A model generated the notes under the pieces. The model saw only the letters and a program-made list of their open reading frames with translations. It did not search any database and was not told where the DNA came from. From assembly GCA_023252395.1 (NCBI GenBank), contig JAJPDY010000011.1:1-13552 (forward strand): 13,552 nt of DNA. Direction: 5' to 3'. Origin of the DNA: Nitrososphaera sp. (GTDB taxonomy: Archaea; Thermoproteota; Nitrososphaeria; Nitrososphaerales; Nitrososphaeraceae). The position numbers were made by a program, and so were the translations under genes. Positions 6,877 through 13,273 of this stretch are shown here, piece by piece; positions within the stretch are counted from its first letter, which is position 1; every line of letters begins with the position of its first letter.

Positions 6877-7644
6877 TTGCGATTCTACATAGGCTGCTCT
6901 GGCTGGAACCATGAAACTTGGCTTGGACGTTTTTATCCTAACAGCCTGCCCAATGCAAAGTGGCTAGAATACTACACCAGCGTCTTTGACTATGTTGAAA
7001 TTGATTCAACTTTCTACAAGATACCGCGGCGGGAGATGCCTATTCGGTGGGCTAGCAATACTCCTGCCAACTTTTGTTTCACTGCCAAGTTTCCGCAGGT
7101 GGTGACGCACGATACAAGGCTTGGCGGCGGCCTCGAAGGGCTTGAAAAATACTTCAACGCCATGAAGCCTCTTGGAAACAAGCTCTTGTGTCTGCTGATG
7201 CAGCTGCCGCCTTCGCTAAAAAAGGATGAAGGGCTGCCAAAGCTGGAGCGCCTTGTACCTAGCCTGTGGAAAAAATACCGCTATGCAATTGAGGTAAGGC
7301 ATGATTCTTGGTTCCACAAGGATGTTTATGAGCTACTTCGACGGCACAACATCTGCCTAACATGGAGCCAGCTAGACACTATCCAGACGCCGCCTGAAAT
7401 AACGGCTGATTTCATTTACCTGCGTTTAATGGGTGATGGAAGCTCTGATGGCAAGGACTCTGGAAGCGTACAAAAAGACAGAGTGAAAGAAATGGAAAGA
7501 TGGGCAAGGCTTGCGAAAAATGTGCCTAGCAGAGTCAAGTTTGGAATCGTAGCCGCAAACGACAATTATGCAGGCTTTGGTCCCGCAACGGCAAACACGT
7601 TCAAGAAAATGCTTGGCATGAAGGATAACTTGACAGATTTTTGA
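6877..7644 (+). CDS. DUF72 family protein (YecE-like)
   Basis: 255-residue TIM-barrel-like protein of the widespread DUF72/YecE family, whose biochemical role is unknown. Family marks: IGCSGWNHETW at the N-terminus (5-15), FYP at 19-21, YVEIDSTFYKIP at 39-50, FCFTAKFPQVVTH, LLCLLMQLPPSLK, YAIEVRHDSW and FIYLRLMGD. The conserved E41, D43 and R/H/D cluster are present, so the domain looks intact. The start is a TTG at 6877: an in-frame stop (TGA at 6868) lies just upstream and no other start precedes the conserved IGCSGW. An out-of-frame ATG at 6867 sits where a leaderless transcript would begin. The gene is transcribed away from trpC. Confidence 0.93.
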   Translation: MRFYIGCSGWNHETWLGRFYPNSLPNAKWLEYYTSVFDYVEIDSTFYKIPRREMPIRWASNTPANFCFTAKFPQVVTHDTRLGGGLEGLEKYFNAMKPLGNKLLCLLMQLPPSLKKDEGLPKLERLVPSLWKKYRYAIEVRHDSWFHKDVYELLRRHNICLTWSQLDTIQTPPEITADFIYLRLMGDGSSDGKDSGSVQKDRVKEMERWARLAKNVPSRVKFGIVAANDNYAGFGPATANTFKKMLGMKDNLTDF

Positions 7645-7646
7645 CC

Positions 7647-7660
7647 ATAAAATATTTTAT
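7647..7660. promoter_or_regulatory. Perfect 14-bp A/T palindrome after the DUF72 gene
   Basis: ATAAAATATTTTAT is self-complementary and begins 3 bases after the DUF72 stop. It could serve as a TATA element for a transcript starting near 7680 (ahead of the structured region below), or as part of a T-rich terminator. Confidence 0.3.
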
Positions 7661-7724
7661 CTAGTATACTCAATGCCTCATAAGTCAGAGAGACCGGCGT
7701 AGCTGCCCTTAACTTATTCCGTTG

Positions 7725-7784
7725 GCGCACCGATATCGGGGAGTCGGGATGCTCGGAAAAGTAACGACTCTCCTGTATCTGCGC
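7725..7784 (+). ncRNA. Candidate structured RNA (long interrupted hairpin)
   Basis: A 60-base segment folds into one long hairpin: GCGCA/TGCGC (7725-7729 with 7780-7784), a CC bulge, GATA/TATC (7732-7735 with 7776-7779), a 2x2 internal loop, then GGGGAGTCG/CGACTCTCC (7738-7746 with 7765-7773, 9 pairs with one G-T), closed by an 18-base loop (7747-7764). It is more G/C-rich than the flanking sequence, and an A/T palindrome that could be a TATA box lies about 70 bases upstream. It has no C/D boxes, no clear H/ACA kink-turn, and no tRNA, SRP or RNase P signature that I can see. It lies between two convergent genes, so a transcription-end structure is the main alternative. Strand is chosen from the upstream TATA-like element and is uncertain. 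The rest of 7645-7839 holds nothing else I recognise. Confidence 0.4.
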
Positions 7785-7839
7785 TCTAAAAGATCCATTA
7801 AATTACGAAGAGTATTTTTGCGAAATAGAACAACTTTTA

Positions 7840-7980
7840 TCAGATGTCAGGATGCGTCATGATCTGCCAGCACTTTAGGCAATATTCTCCGGTGGCTTGA
7901 AAAAGCTCGGCTTTTTCAGTGAGGCACTTGTCGCAGATTCCGTCTTCGATGCCGTCTTTTAGGATTTGAGCTTGGCTCAT
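7840..7980 (-). CDS. 46-residue double-CxxC (zinc-ribbon-like) protein
   Basis: A small ORF from the ATG at 7980. The product has CDKC at 16-19 and CLKC at 34-37, two CxxC knuckles 14 residues apart, as in a small treble-clef or ribbon zinc site. The N-terminus (MSQAQILKDGIEDGI) is helical and the end (WQIMTHPDI) is short and hydrophobic. This spacing is very unlikely by chance in so short a frame and is the main support for a real gene. The family is not recognised; a nucleic-acid or protein-binding accessory role is possible. A/T-rich promoter-like sequence (about 8008-8022) lies 28-42 bases upstream. Its coding sequence contains a perfect 9-bp inverted repeat at 7898-7918. The following 222 bases (7981-8202) are A/T-rich and I see nothing else in them. 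Confidence 0.65.
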   Translation of the reverse strand: MSQAQILKDGIEDGICDKCLTEKAELFQATGEYCLKCWQIMTHPDI

Positions 7981-8202
7981 GGGAATATCGCTTACATTAC
8001 AGGGAGTAAAATTAGCCATAAACCTTGTGTAGGTAAAACATGGGCAGCTACAGAGTTAATGTATTTTAGAAATAGAATCAGAATACTGAATCATGTTCTA
8101 ATTTCAAGATGTCACATGCATTTATGTAAATTTTTGAATGTCAAGTGACGATAAACATTCAGCCTTGTTTTATCAAAAGTTTGCAATCGGTGGACGGTTC
8201 AC

Positions 8203-8418
8203 TCAGGTTAGAGTTGCCGTTGCCCTCTCGAGGATAATGTCCAATGCTTTTCTAATGTAAGCATTAGTGATCAACGATGGAAATTCTAGCCTCTTGTCTG
8301 AGGGCAGCAAATTGTTGAGCCTATGGAGCATCCTAATTCTCTCATTAATATCGCGTTCTGCCCTAATGGCAGAGATTTGATCCGATATTGCTAGAAGCAG
8401 ATTGTTGTCTGTCTTCAA
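8203..8418 (-). CDS. Small helical protein of unknown function, 71 residues
   Basis: An ORF with a TTG start at 8418; an in-frame TGA lies 18 bases upstream and the next in-frame ATG is about 30 residues in, so TTG is the only reasonable start. The product looks wholly helical and amphipathic (LLLAISDQISAIRAERD, then INERIRMLHRLNNLLPSDKR and AYIRKALDIILERA). It has no cysteines, signal peptide or membrane segment. No family recognised. It lies alone in an A/T-rich region, on the opposite strand to orc1. Codon choice and amino-acid balance look natural, but a chance ORF is not excluded. Confidence 0.5.
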   Translation of the reverse strand: MKTDNNLLLAISDQISAIRAERDINERIRMLHRLNNLLPSDKRLEFPSLITNAYIRKALDIILERATATLT

Positions 8419-8681
8419 GGGACTATCTATAAGTCAAAGCTCATCTAAAAACATAGCTGCAATATTCAACATTTACAATCTTTTCACTTATTTTGATAGG
8501 ATGTTGGCATTAATTATGAAATGAATAACCTGCGAGAGCATGCATTAATGACAGATTTTCAGCTTGATGGAATTGGATAATGATACTGCGATGATTGTTC
8601 GCGCTACAGGATATGTCGATAGCAATGGCTTGAATTCAGGTATATATTGACGGACTGACCGTATTTAGCTATACATCTGGG
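8419..8681. other. A/T-rich region upstream of orc1, possible replication origin
   Basis: 263 bases without a convincing gene. The A/T content is high: by hand count only 14 of 60 bases are G or C in 8461-8520. GCATTAAT occurs twice (8507-8514 and 8542-8549). Archaeal origins often lie beside orc1/cdc6 and contain an A/T-rich unwinding element, so this is a natural candidate. I did not find a clear origin recognition box (ORB) with its G-run, so the call rests on position and composition. Confidence 0.3.
8641..8648 (+). promoter_or_regulatory. TATA box of orc1
   Basis: TATATATT, centred 37 bases before the ATG at 8682, predicts a leader of about 11 bases without a Shine-Dalgarno sequence. 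A short inverted repeat, ACGG-5-CCGT (8650-8662), lies between it and the predicted start of transcription, a typical place for a repressor site. Confidence 0.5.
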
Positions 8682-9842
8682 ATGTCAGAGAGCGCAATAT
8701 TCCGCGACAGATCAAAACTTTCTCCACGCTACATGCCGGAAGAACTGCCACATCGCCAAGCCCAGATCCAGCAGATAATCCAAGTATTTTCTGAAGCGCC
8801 AAAAGACCCGGACAAGTTCCCGCTGACCATCTTGCAGGTGATAGGTGTCGCGGGCATCGGCAAGACATCGACTGTCATCAGGTCCTCAAAAATTGTTGAA
8901 GAACAGTTTGCAAAAAACCGGCTGACATTAAAAACAGCATACATCAACTTGAAACTTCAAGGAGGCAACAAGTACGCAATCTATCGCTTTTTGCTTGAGC
9001 GCCTTGCTCCAGAGCTGCCAGCTCAAGGGCTGAGCGCGGAAGAAATGCTCCGCTACCTGCTCCGCTACTTGCGAGAAAACAAGCAGTACGCGCTCATCAT
9101 CATGGACGAGATCGATTATCTGATAAAGACGAGCAAGGACAGCGGGATCATTTACGACCTGACGCGCCTGAACGAGTTTGAGCCTGACAAGCCCTGCAAC
9201 GTCAAAGGCGTGGTGTTTATTGCAAGGAGCACGGAATTTTACAATAGGCTCGACCCAGCGGAGCTGAGCACCCTTGGGCGCGTTCCGATGGAATTCCATT
9301 CTTATACGCTGCAGCAGGTAAGCGACATACTGGAAAGCCGCTCGGCGCAGGCGTTCAACCCAAAGGCGATAGGCTCTGATGTCATTGACAAAGTTGCAAG
9401 CATCACCACATCGGCAGAAGTAAATGGCGACGTGAGGTACGCGCTCGATCTATTGCTATACGCGGGCAACCTTGCCGAGTCGCAGGGCACTGGAAGAGTC
9501 ACGCTTGACCACGTGCGCAAGGTGCACGGCCAAGTGCATCCTTCTATAACATCTGAAGACATTGAGCAGCTGTCAAGGAACCACCTGCTTAGCATGGTGG
9601 CACTTGTGCGGGCACTGAAGGGCAAGAAAAAGCCGTACGTCGAGCTAAAGGACGTGCGCCTGTATGCGGCAGAGCTGGCAGAGCAGCTCAAAATTAAGAA
9701 AATCGACGTTGAAGACTACCTTGACGATCTGAGGTCTAGGAGGCTTGTAGACATAAAATCGCTCAAAGAGATCGGCTTGCACGGCGCGTCGCTTGCAGAG
9801 CTAGAGCCGGCGCTCATGAACAAAATCAAAGGCGAGAAATGA
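8682..9842 (+). CDS. cdc6: Orc1/Cdc6 replication initiator
   Basis: AAA+ ATPase that binds archaeal origins and loads the MCM helicase. 386 residues, normal for the family. LPHRQAQI near residue 22 is the usual N-terminal mark. Walker A is GVAGIGKT (55-62), Walker B LIIMDE (138-143) followed by IDYL, sensor 1 lies around FIARSTEF (179-186), the RLDP stretch (189-192) may carry the arginine finger, and sensor 2 is GDVRYALD with R252. The C-terminal winged helix (about 300-386) includes VELKDVRLYAAELAEQLK and VEDYLDDLRSRRLVDI, and would bind origin DNA. The third Walker A position is Ala, a modest variation. The stop overlaps the next gene's start by 4 bases (ATGA). Confidence 0.95.
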   Translation: MSESAIFRDRSKLSPRYMPEELPHRQAQIQQIIQVFSEAPKDPDKFPLTILQVIGVAGIGKTSTVIRSSKIVEEQFAKNRLTLKTAYINLKLQGGNKYAIYRFLLERLAPELPAQGLSAEEMLRYLLRYLRENKQYALIIMDEIDYLIKTSKDSGIIYDLTRLNEFEPDKPCNVKGVVFIARSTEFYNRLDPAELSTLGRVPMEFHSYTLQQVSDILESRSAQAFNPKAIGSDVIDKVASITTSAEVNGDVRYALDLLLYAGNLAESQGTGRVTLDHVRKVHGQVHPSITSEDIEQLSRNHLLSMVALVRALKGKKKPYVELKDVRLYAAELAEQLKIKKIDVEDYLDDLRSRRLVDIKSLKEIGLHGASLAELEPALMNKIKGEK

Positions 9843-10135
9843 TGTCGGTAGAAGAAACAAAGGACATTATCGAGACCGGCCTTGGGAGCATCGGCAAGAT
9901 AAAGATACTAAAGGCTCTGGCAGAAGAGGGCAAGCTGGCCACGATTTACGTGCTGCACAAAAAGACGCACCTAAAGCGCGAGGACATAAAGAACAACCTT
10001 GACGACTTGATAAAGATAGGCTGGGTCAAGCAAGCAAAATACGCAAATATTGTGTACGGCATAAACAGGGAAAACAAGTACGTTGGCCGGCTGCTAGAGT
10101 TCTTTAACGACGTCGGCTATACCGGTCAGCCGTAA
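9839..10135 (+). CDS. Small winged-helix DNA-binding protein coupled to orc1
   Basis: 98 residues. The sequence pattern is that of a single winged helix-turn-helix domain: GSIGKIKILKALAEEG (helix 1), TIYVLHKKTHLKREDIKNNL (helices 2 and 3), then DLIKIGWVKQAKYANIVYGI (recognition end and wing), and a C-terminal helix (VGRLLEFFND). There are no cysteines or metal sites. The start ATGATG overlaps the orc1 stop (ATGA), so the two proteins are translationally coupled and probably made together. This context suggests a regulator of, or partner in, replication initiation, but that is inference. Its 3' end overlaps the convergent gene by 10 bases. Confidence 0.85.
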   Translation: MMSVEETKDIIETGLGSIGKIKILKALAEEGKLATIYVLHKKTHLKREDIKNNLDDLIKIGWVKQAKYANIVYGINRENKYVGRLLEFFNDVGYTGQP

Positions 10136-10509
10136 AAGTTGATGTACCTGTCGTCTTTTTGTGGGTTCTCTATAGTTGACAGTCCCCTGAATAACGCGTC
10201 TACAGCTGCCGCCTCTGTCATCTTGCCCTTTGCAACTTGGCGCGCAGCGCCTGAAACGTCTAGGTGCTGCACTCTCTGCATCAGAGTCTCGAGCTTCATC
10301 CCGTTTTCTCTTGCGCGCCTCTCAAGCGACAGGAATATGCGCTCGACGTGGTAGCTTGCATGAATGTCTGCCGCTTCGTCGCTTTCCACCCCGTAAAGGC
10401 TGGAAATAGTCGAGTCAAGCCTTGCCTCGTCCTCGCCTGTCACGCCGGCATGAGCCGCCTCGATAGCTGGCTTGCCGCGGAGTTTTCTGGCATCAATGTT
10501 GTCATGCAT
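10126..10509 (-). CDS. Unknown 127-residue helical protein
   Basis: No family recognised. Starts at ATG 10509. The sequence is mostly alpha-helical: an N-terminal basic piece (DARKLRGKPAIEAAHAG), an acidic stretch (GEDEARLDSTISSLYGVESDEAADI), then amphipathic helices (VERIFLSLERRAREN, LETLMQRVQHLDVSG, AAAVDALFRGL) and a polar tail (QKDDRYINFYG). It has no cysteine, signal peptide or membrane segment, so it is cytosolic. The gene is convergent with the winged-helix gene (10-base overlap) and divergent from pyrG. Codon use is G/C-rich like its neighbours, which supports a real gene. A/T-rich TATA-like sequences lie 14-44 bases upstream. Confidence 0.75.
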   Translation of the reverse strand: MHDNIDARKLRGKPAIEAAHAGVTGEDEARLDSTISSLYGVESDEAADIHASYHVERIFLSLERRARENGMKLETLMQRVQHLDVSGAARQVAKGKMTEAAAVDALFRGLSTIENPQKDDRYINFYG

Positions 10510-10577
10510 CTTTTGTGAAAACGTTATAGATAGTGCGTTTTCTTCATATTAAGATAGCGCCGGCGAATCCAAAAAGG

Positions 10578-10585
10578 ATTAAAAA
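10578..10585 (+). promoter_or_regulatory. TATA box of pyrG
   Basis: ATTAAAAA preceded by purines (AAAAAGG), centred about 26 bases before the GTG at 10607. The spacing predicts a leaderless transcript starting at that GTG and favours it over the TTG six bases upstream. Confidence 0.45.
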
Positions 10586-10606
10586 GGTGCCCCTCCAAAA
10601 TTGAAT

Positions 10607-12235
10607 GTGCAGTCCAGGACCAAGGCGCAAAACGGGAGCAAGTTCATTTTTGTAACGGGCGGAGTCATGTCCGGCCTCGGCAAGGGCGTTACCACATCAT
10701 CTACTGCAAAACTGCTCCAGCTTGCCGGCTACAAGGTCTCCTGCGTAAAGATAGACCCGTACGTCAACTATGACGCCGGCACCATGAACCCCGTTGCGCA
10801 TGGCGAAGTGTTTGTCACAGACGACGGGGGCGAATGCGACATGGACATTGGAAATTACGAGCGCTTTATCGATACTGCCATGACCAAGGATCACAATATC
10901 ACGACTGGCAGGGTGTACCAGGACGTCATAAAGGCAGAGCGGGAAGGCAAGTACCTGGGCCAGTGCGTCCAGATTATCCCACATGTGACTGACGCCATAA
11001 AGAGCACTCTTCGCAAGGTTGCAAGCGACGAAAAGCTGGACATTATGGTGGTAGAGTGTGGAGGCACCGTTGGCGACATTGAGAGCCTGCCCTTTCTTGA
11101 GGCGTTTAGGCAGATGGAACTGGAGCTTGGCCAGTCAAACACGTTATTTATCCACGTAACACTGGCGCCCGTGCTTGACGTGGTGGGCGAGCAAAAGACA
11201 AAGCCCACGCAACACAGCGTCCAGGAACTTCGCAGGATTGGAATCCAGCCTGATCTCCTTGCAGTCCGGTGCAAGACTCCACTGAGCGAAGACGCAAGGC
11301 GCAAGATTTCGCTTTTTGCAAGCGTGGAAGAAAAATGTGTGATTTCATGCCACGACGCGCCGTCGATATACAAGGTGCCAGAAGTGCTAGAGAGTCAAGG
11401 AATTCTCAAAGCCATTTCGGAGCGGCTTGCGCTCAGGAGGTCGACTCCCCAGTGGGGCAACTGGAAGGCGATAGCAGAGTCGTTTTCAAAGAGTGCCGGA
11501 GCGGTCAGGATTGCAGTTGTGGGCAAGTACGTCACGCTTCCAGACAGCTACGTTAGCGTTTACCACGCGCTGTCCCACGCCGGCGCAAGCATTGGCAGAA
11601 AAATAGAGATCCAGTGGATCGACTCTGAGAAATTTGAAAACGGCGGCCAGCAGAATTTATCGATGTTAAAGAACTTTGACGGCATCCTTGCACCTGGCGG
11701 CTTTGGCAAGCGCGGAAGCGAAGGCATTATTGGAGCTGCCAACTTTGCAAGGGTGAACAACATCCCGTACCTCGGGATATGCTTTGGATTTCAGCTGGCA
11801 CTAGTTGCATTTGCAAGGCACGCTTGCAAGCTAGGCGACGCCAATTCTACCGAGCTTGACCCAAAGACAAAGAACCCAATTGTGGACTTTATGCCAGAAC
11901 AAAGAAACATACACGACATGGGCGGGACCATGCGTCTTGGAGCACACGACATTTCGATAGCTCCCAAGTCAATTGCAGCCAGGGTGTATGGCTCGACTGC
12001 GATAAAGAGGCGGCACAGGCACAGGTACGAGTTCAACCAGCAATACCTTGACCTTGTCAGCAAGAACGGCCTTGCCCTATCGGCACATTCAGACAATGGC
12101 AAGCGCATGGAGATACTGGAAATTCCGGGCCATAGATTCTACTTTGCGGTGCAGTACCACGCAGAGTTTAACAGCAGGCCGGGCAAGCCCGAGCAGGCGT
12201 TTGACGCATTTGTCAGGGCTTGTGCAAAATACTAG
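10607..12235 (+). CDS. pyrG: CTP synthase (glutamine-hydrolysing)
   Basis: Makes CTP from UTP, ATP and glutamine, the last step of pyrimidine nucleotide synthesis; cytosolic and filament-forming in many organisms. 542 residues with the GTG start. The N-terminal amidoligase domain opens with KFIFVTGGVMSGLGKGVTTSS (P-loop lysine K26) and has the usual KIDPYVNYDAGTMNP and DDGGECDMDIGNYERF. The C-terminal glutamine amidotransferase domain has APGGFGKRG, the nucleophile C392 in GICFGFQ, HDMGGTMRLG, and H518 and E520 in QYHAEFNSRP, so the catalytic triad is complete. The frame stays open to a TTG at 10601, an alternative start. The stop codon lies in a CTAG shared with the convergent NAD kinase. 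Confidence 0.97.
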   Translation: MQSRTKAQNGSKFIFVTGGVMSGLGKGVTTSSTAKLLQLAGYKVSCVKIDPYVNYDAGTMNPVAHGEVFVTDDGGECDMDIGNYERFIDTAMTKDHNITTGRVYQDVIKAEREGKYLGQCVQIIPHVTDAIKSTLRKVASDEKLDIMVVECGGTVGDIESLPFLEAFRQMELELGQSNTLFIHVTLAPVLDVVGEQKTKPTQHSVQELRRIGIQPDLLAVRCKTPLSEDARRKISLFASVEEKCVISCHDAPSIYKVPEVLESQGILKAISERLALRRSTPQWGNWKAIAESFSKSAGAVRIAVVGKYVTLPDSYVSVYHALSHAGASIGRKIEIQWIDSEKFENGGQQNLSMLKNFDGILAPGGFGKRGSEGIIGAANFARVNNIPYLGICFGFQLALVAFARHACKLGDANSTELDPKTKNPIVDFMPEQRNIHDMGGTMRLGAHDISIAPKSIAARVYGSTAIKRRHRHRYEFNQQYLDLVSKNGLALSAHSDNGKRMEILEIPGHRFYFAVQYHAEFNSRPGKPEQAFDAFVRACAKY

Positions 12236-13236
12236 ATCTTTAGCTCGTATATCCTCTGCCGGGCGTCGCGAAGAGACGTCTTTTTCTTGACGTAGCCCTG
12301 ATTGATAAGGTGGCTCAGCGAGAGTCTGATGGTGCGCTCTGGGAGCATCGTTCTTGACGCCAAGTCCTTCTGGCTCAGCGCCCCTTCGTACTCTAGTGTC
12401 TTTAGAATCAGTTTCGCGCTCGGTGGCATCTTTAGCATGTCCTCTGCAAGTTTTACTTTTTTTGCCATGAGTGATGCGGCGGAAGACGAGTCACCGACCA
12501 TCCGCACAAGCCGCGCCGGGAACTCGTGCCTGCTGCATTCTAGCGTGTTCTTTATCTGCATCCTGCGGCCGCCGTCAAGCACCATTTCGCAGTGGTATCG
12601 GCTGGTGATGTCGGTAATTTCGAGCATGCTGTCATTTGGCACCACAAGCGGCCTGCGCGTGTTGTCAAGCGAATTTACCGAAACTACCAGAAATACGGGC
12701 GACTTTTGGAGCACCATCGGGCCACCAGCAGACATAGAGTATGCAGTCGATCCTGTTGGAGTCGAAACAATGACTCCATCGCTGTTGTCATGCCAGATGT
12801 CGTTGCCGTCTATCCTTAGCACATGTTCCATCAAAGTCGCGCTCTTGCTTGGGAAAACTGCCACGTCGTTTAGCGCAGGGTCGACCGGCTTGCCGTCAAC
12901 CTTGACTGCAAGGCGGAATACCTCTTCGACAGAGTAGTTGCCCCTCTTTAGCTTGTTAGTCGCTGCCTCCAAGTCGCGCACTTCAAGCTGGGCAAGAAAG
13001 CCCGTTGCGTCGGTTTCATAGATCCCGACTACCGGCGCAGAATCAGTGACAACTTTGTGAAAATAGTCCAGTATCCCCCTGTCGCCGCCTGCTACAAAGA
13101 CAAGGTCTACTTCTCTGGCTACTGCATAGTCGTCCTTCATTATCTGAGTCTTGACACTCAGGGACTCTAGCGTCTTTTTCACCTTTGACAAAAGCGCACC
13201 GTCCCGCGAATCGACGCCTGAAAGCGCCACTTTCAT
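12232..13236 (-). CDS. nadK: NAD kinase with C-terminal winged-helix domain
   Basis: Phosphorylates NAD to NADP using ATP or polyphosphate. 334 residues. Residues 1-260 are the NAD kinase core: LNDVAVF (122-128) and the family-defining run at 153-173 (DGVIVSTPTGSTAYS, then AGGP). The first motif, normally GGDGT or GGDGN, reads GGDRG (50-54): the aspartate is kept but the following Gly-Thr is replaced. ETDATGFLA and LDGG follow the family pattern. Residues about 262-334 form a winged helix (AKLILKTLEYEGALSQKDLA, TIRLSLSHLINQGYVKK), not part of ordinary NAD kinases, so this is a kinase-DNA-binding fusion. CTTTAAATC about 33 bases upstream suggests its own promoter, although the sugar-kinase gene ends only 37 bases before it. 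Confidence 0.93.
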   Translation of the reverse strand: MKVALSGVDSRDGALLSKVKKTLESLSVKTQIMKDDYAVAREVDLVFVAGGDRGILDYFHKVVTDSAPVVGIYETDATGFLAQLEVRDLEAATNKLKRGNYSVEEVFRLAVKVDGKPVDPALNDVAVFPSKSATLMEHVLRIDGNDIWHDNSDGVIVSTPTGSTAYSMSAGGPMVLQKSPVFLVVSVNSLDNTRRPLVVPNDSMLEITDITSRYHCEMVLDGGRRMQIKNTLECSRHEFPARLVRMVGDSSSAASLMAKKVKLAEDMLKMPPSAKLILKTLEYEGALSQKDLASRTMLPERTIRLSLSHLINQGYVKKKTSLRDARQRIYELKI

Positions 13237-13264
13237 TGCTATTACTACTTGATTCCTGTGGTCA

Positions 13265-13273
13265 GATTTAAAG
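13265..13273 (-). promoter_or_regulatory. Possible TATA box of the NAD kinase gene
   Basis: CTTTAAATC on the minus strand, centred about 33 bases before the ATG at 13236 and abutting the sugar-kinase stop; predicts a leader of about 7 bases. Confidence 0.4.

Noticed and set aside
7680..7800. tRNA or known stable RNA at the structured segment
   Set aside because: No T-arm motif, anticodon arm or CCA-proximal acceptor pairing, and no SRP or RNase P consensus.
7966..8148. 60-residue plus-strand ORF
   Set aside because: Lies in A/T-rich sequence, overlaps the start of the double-CxxC gene on the other strand and has an unconvincing composition.
8567..8650. 27-residue ORF upstream of orc1
   Set aside because: Very short, runs into the orc1 TATA box and has no motif; no support beyond an open frame.
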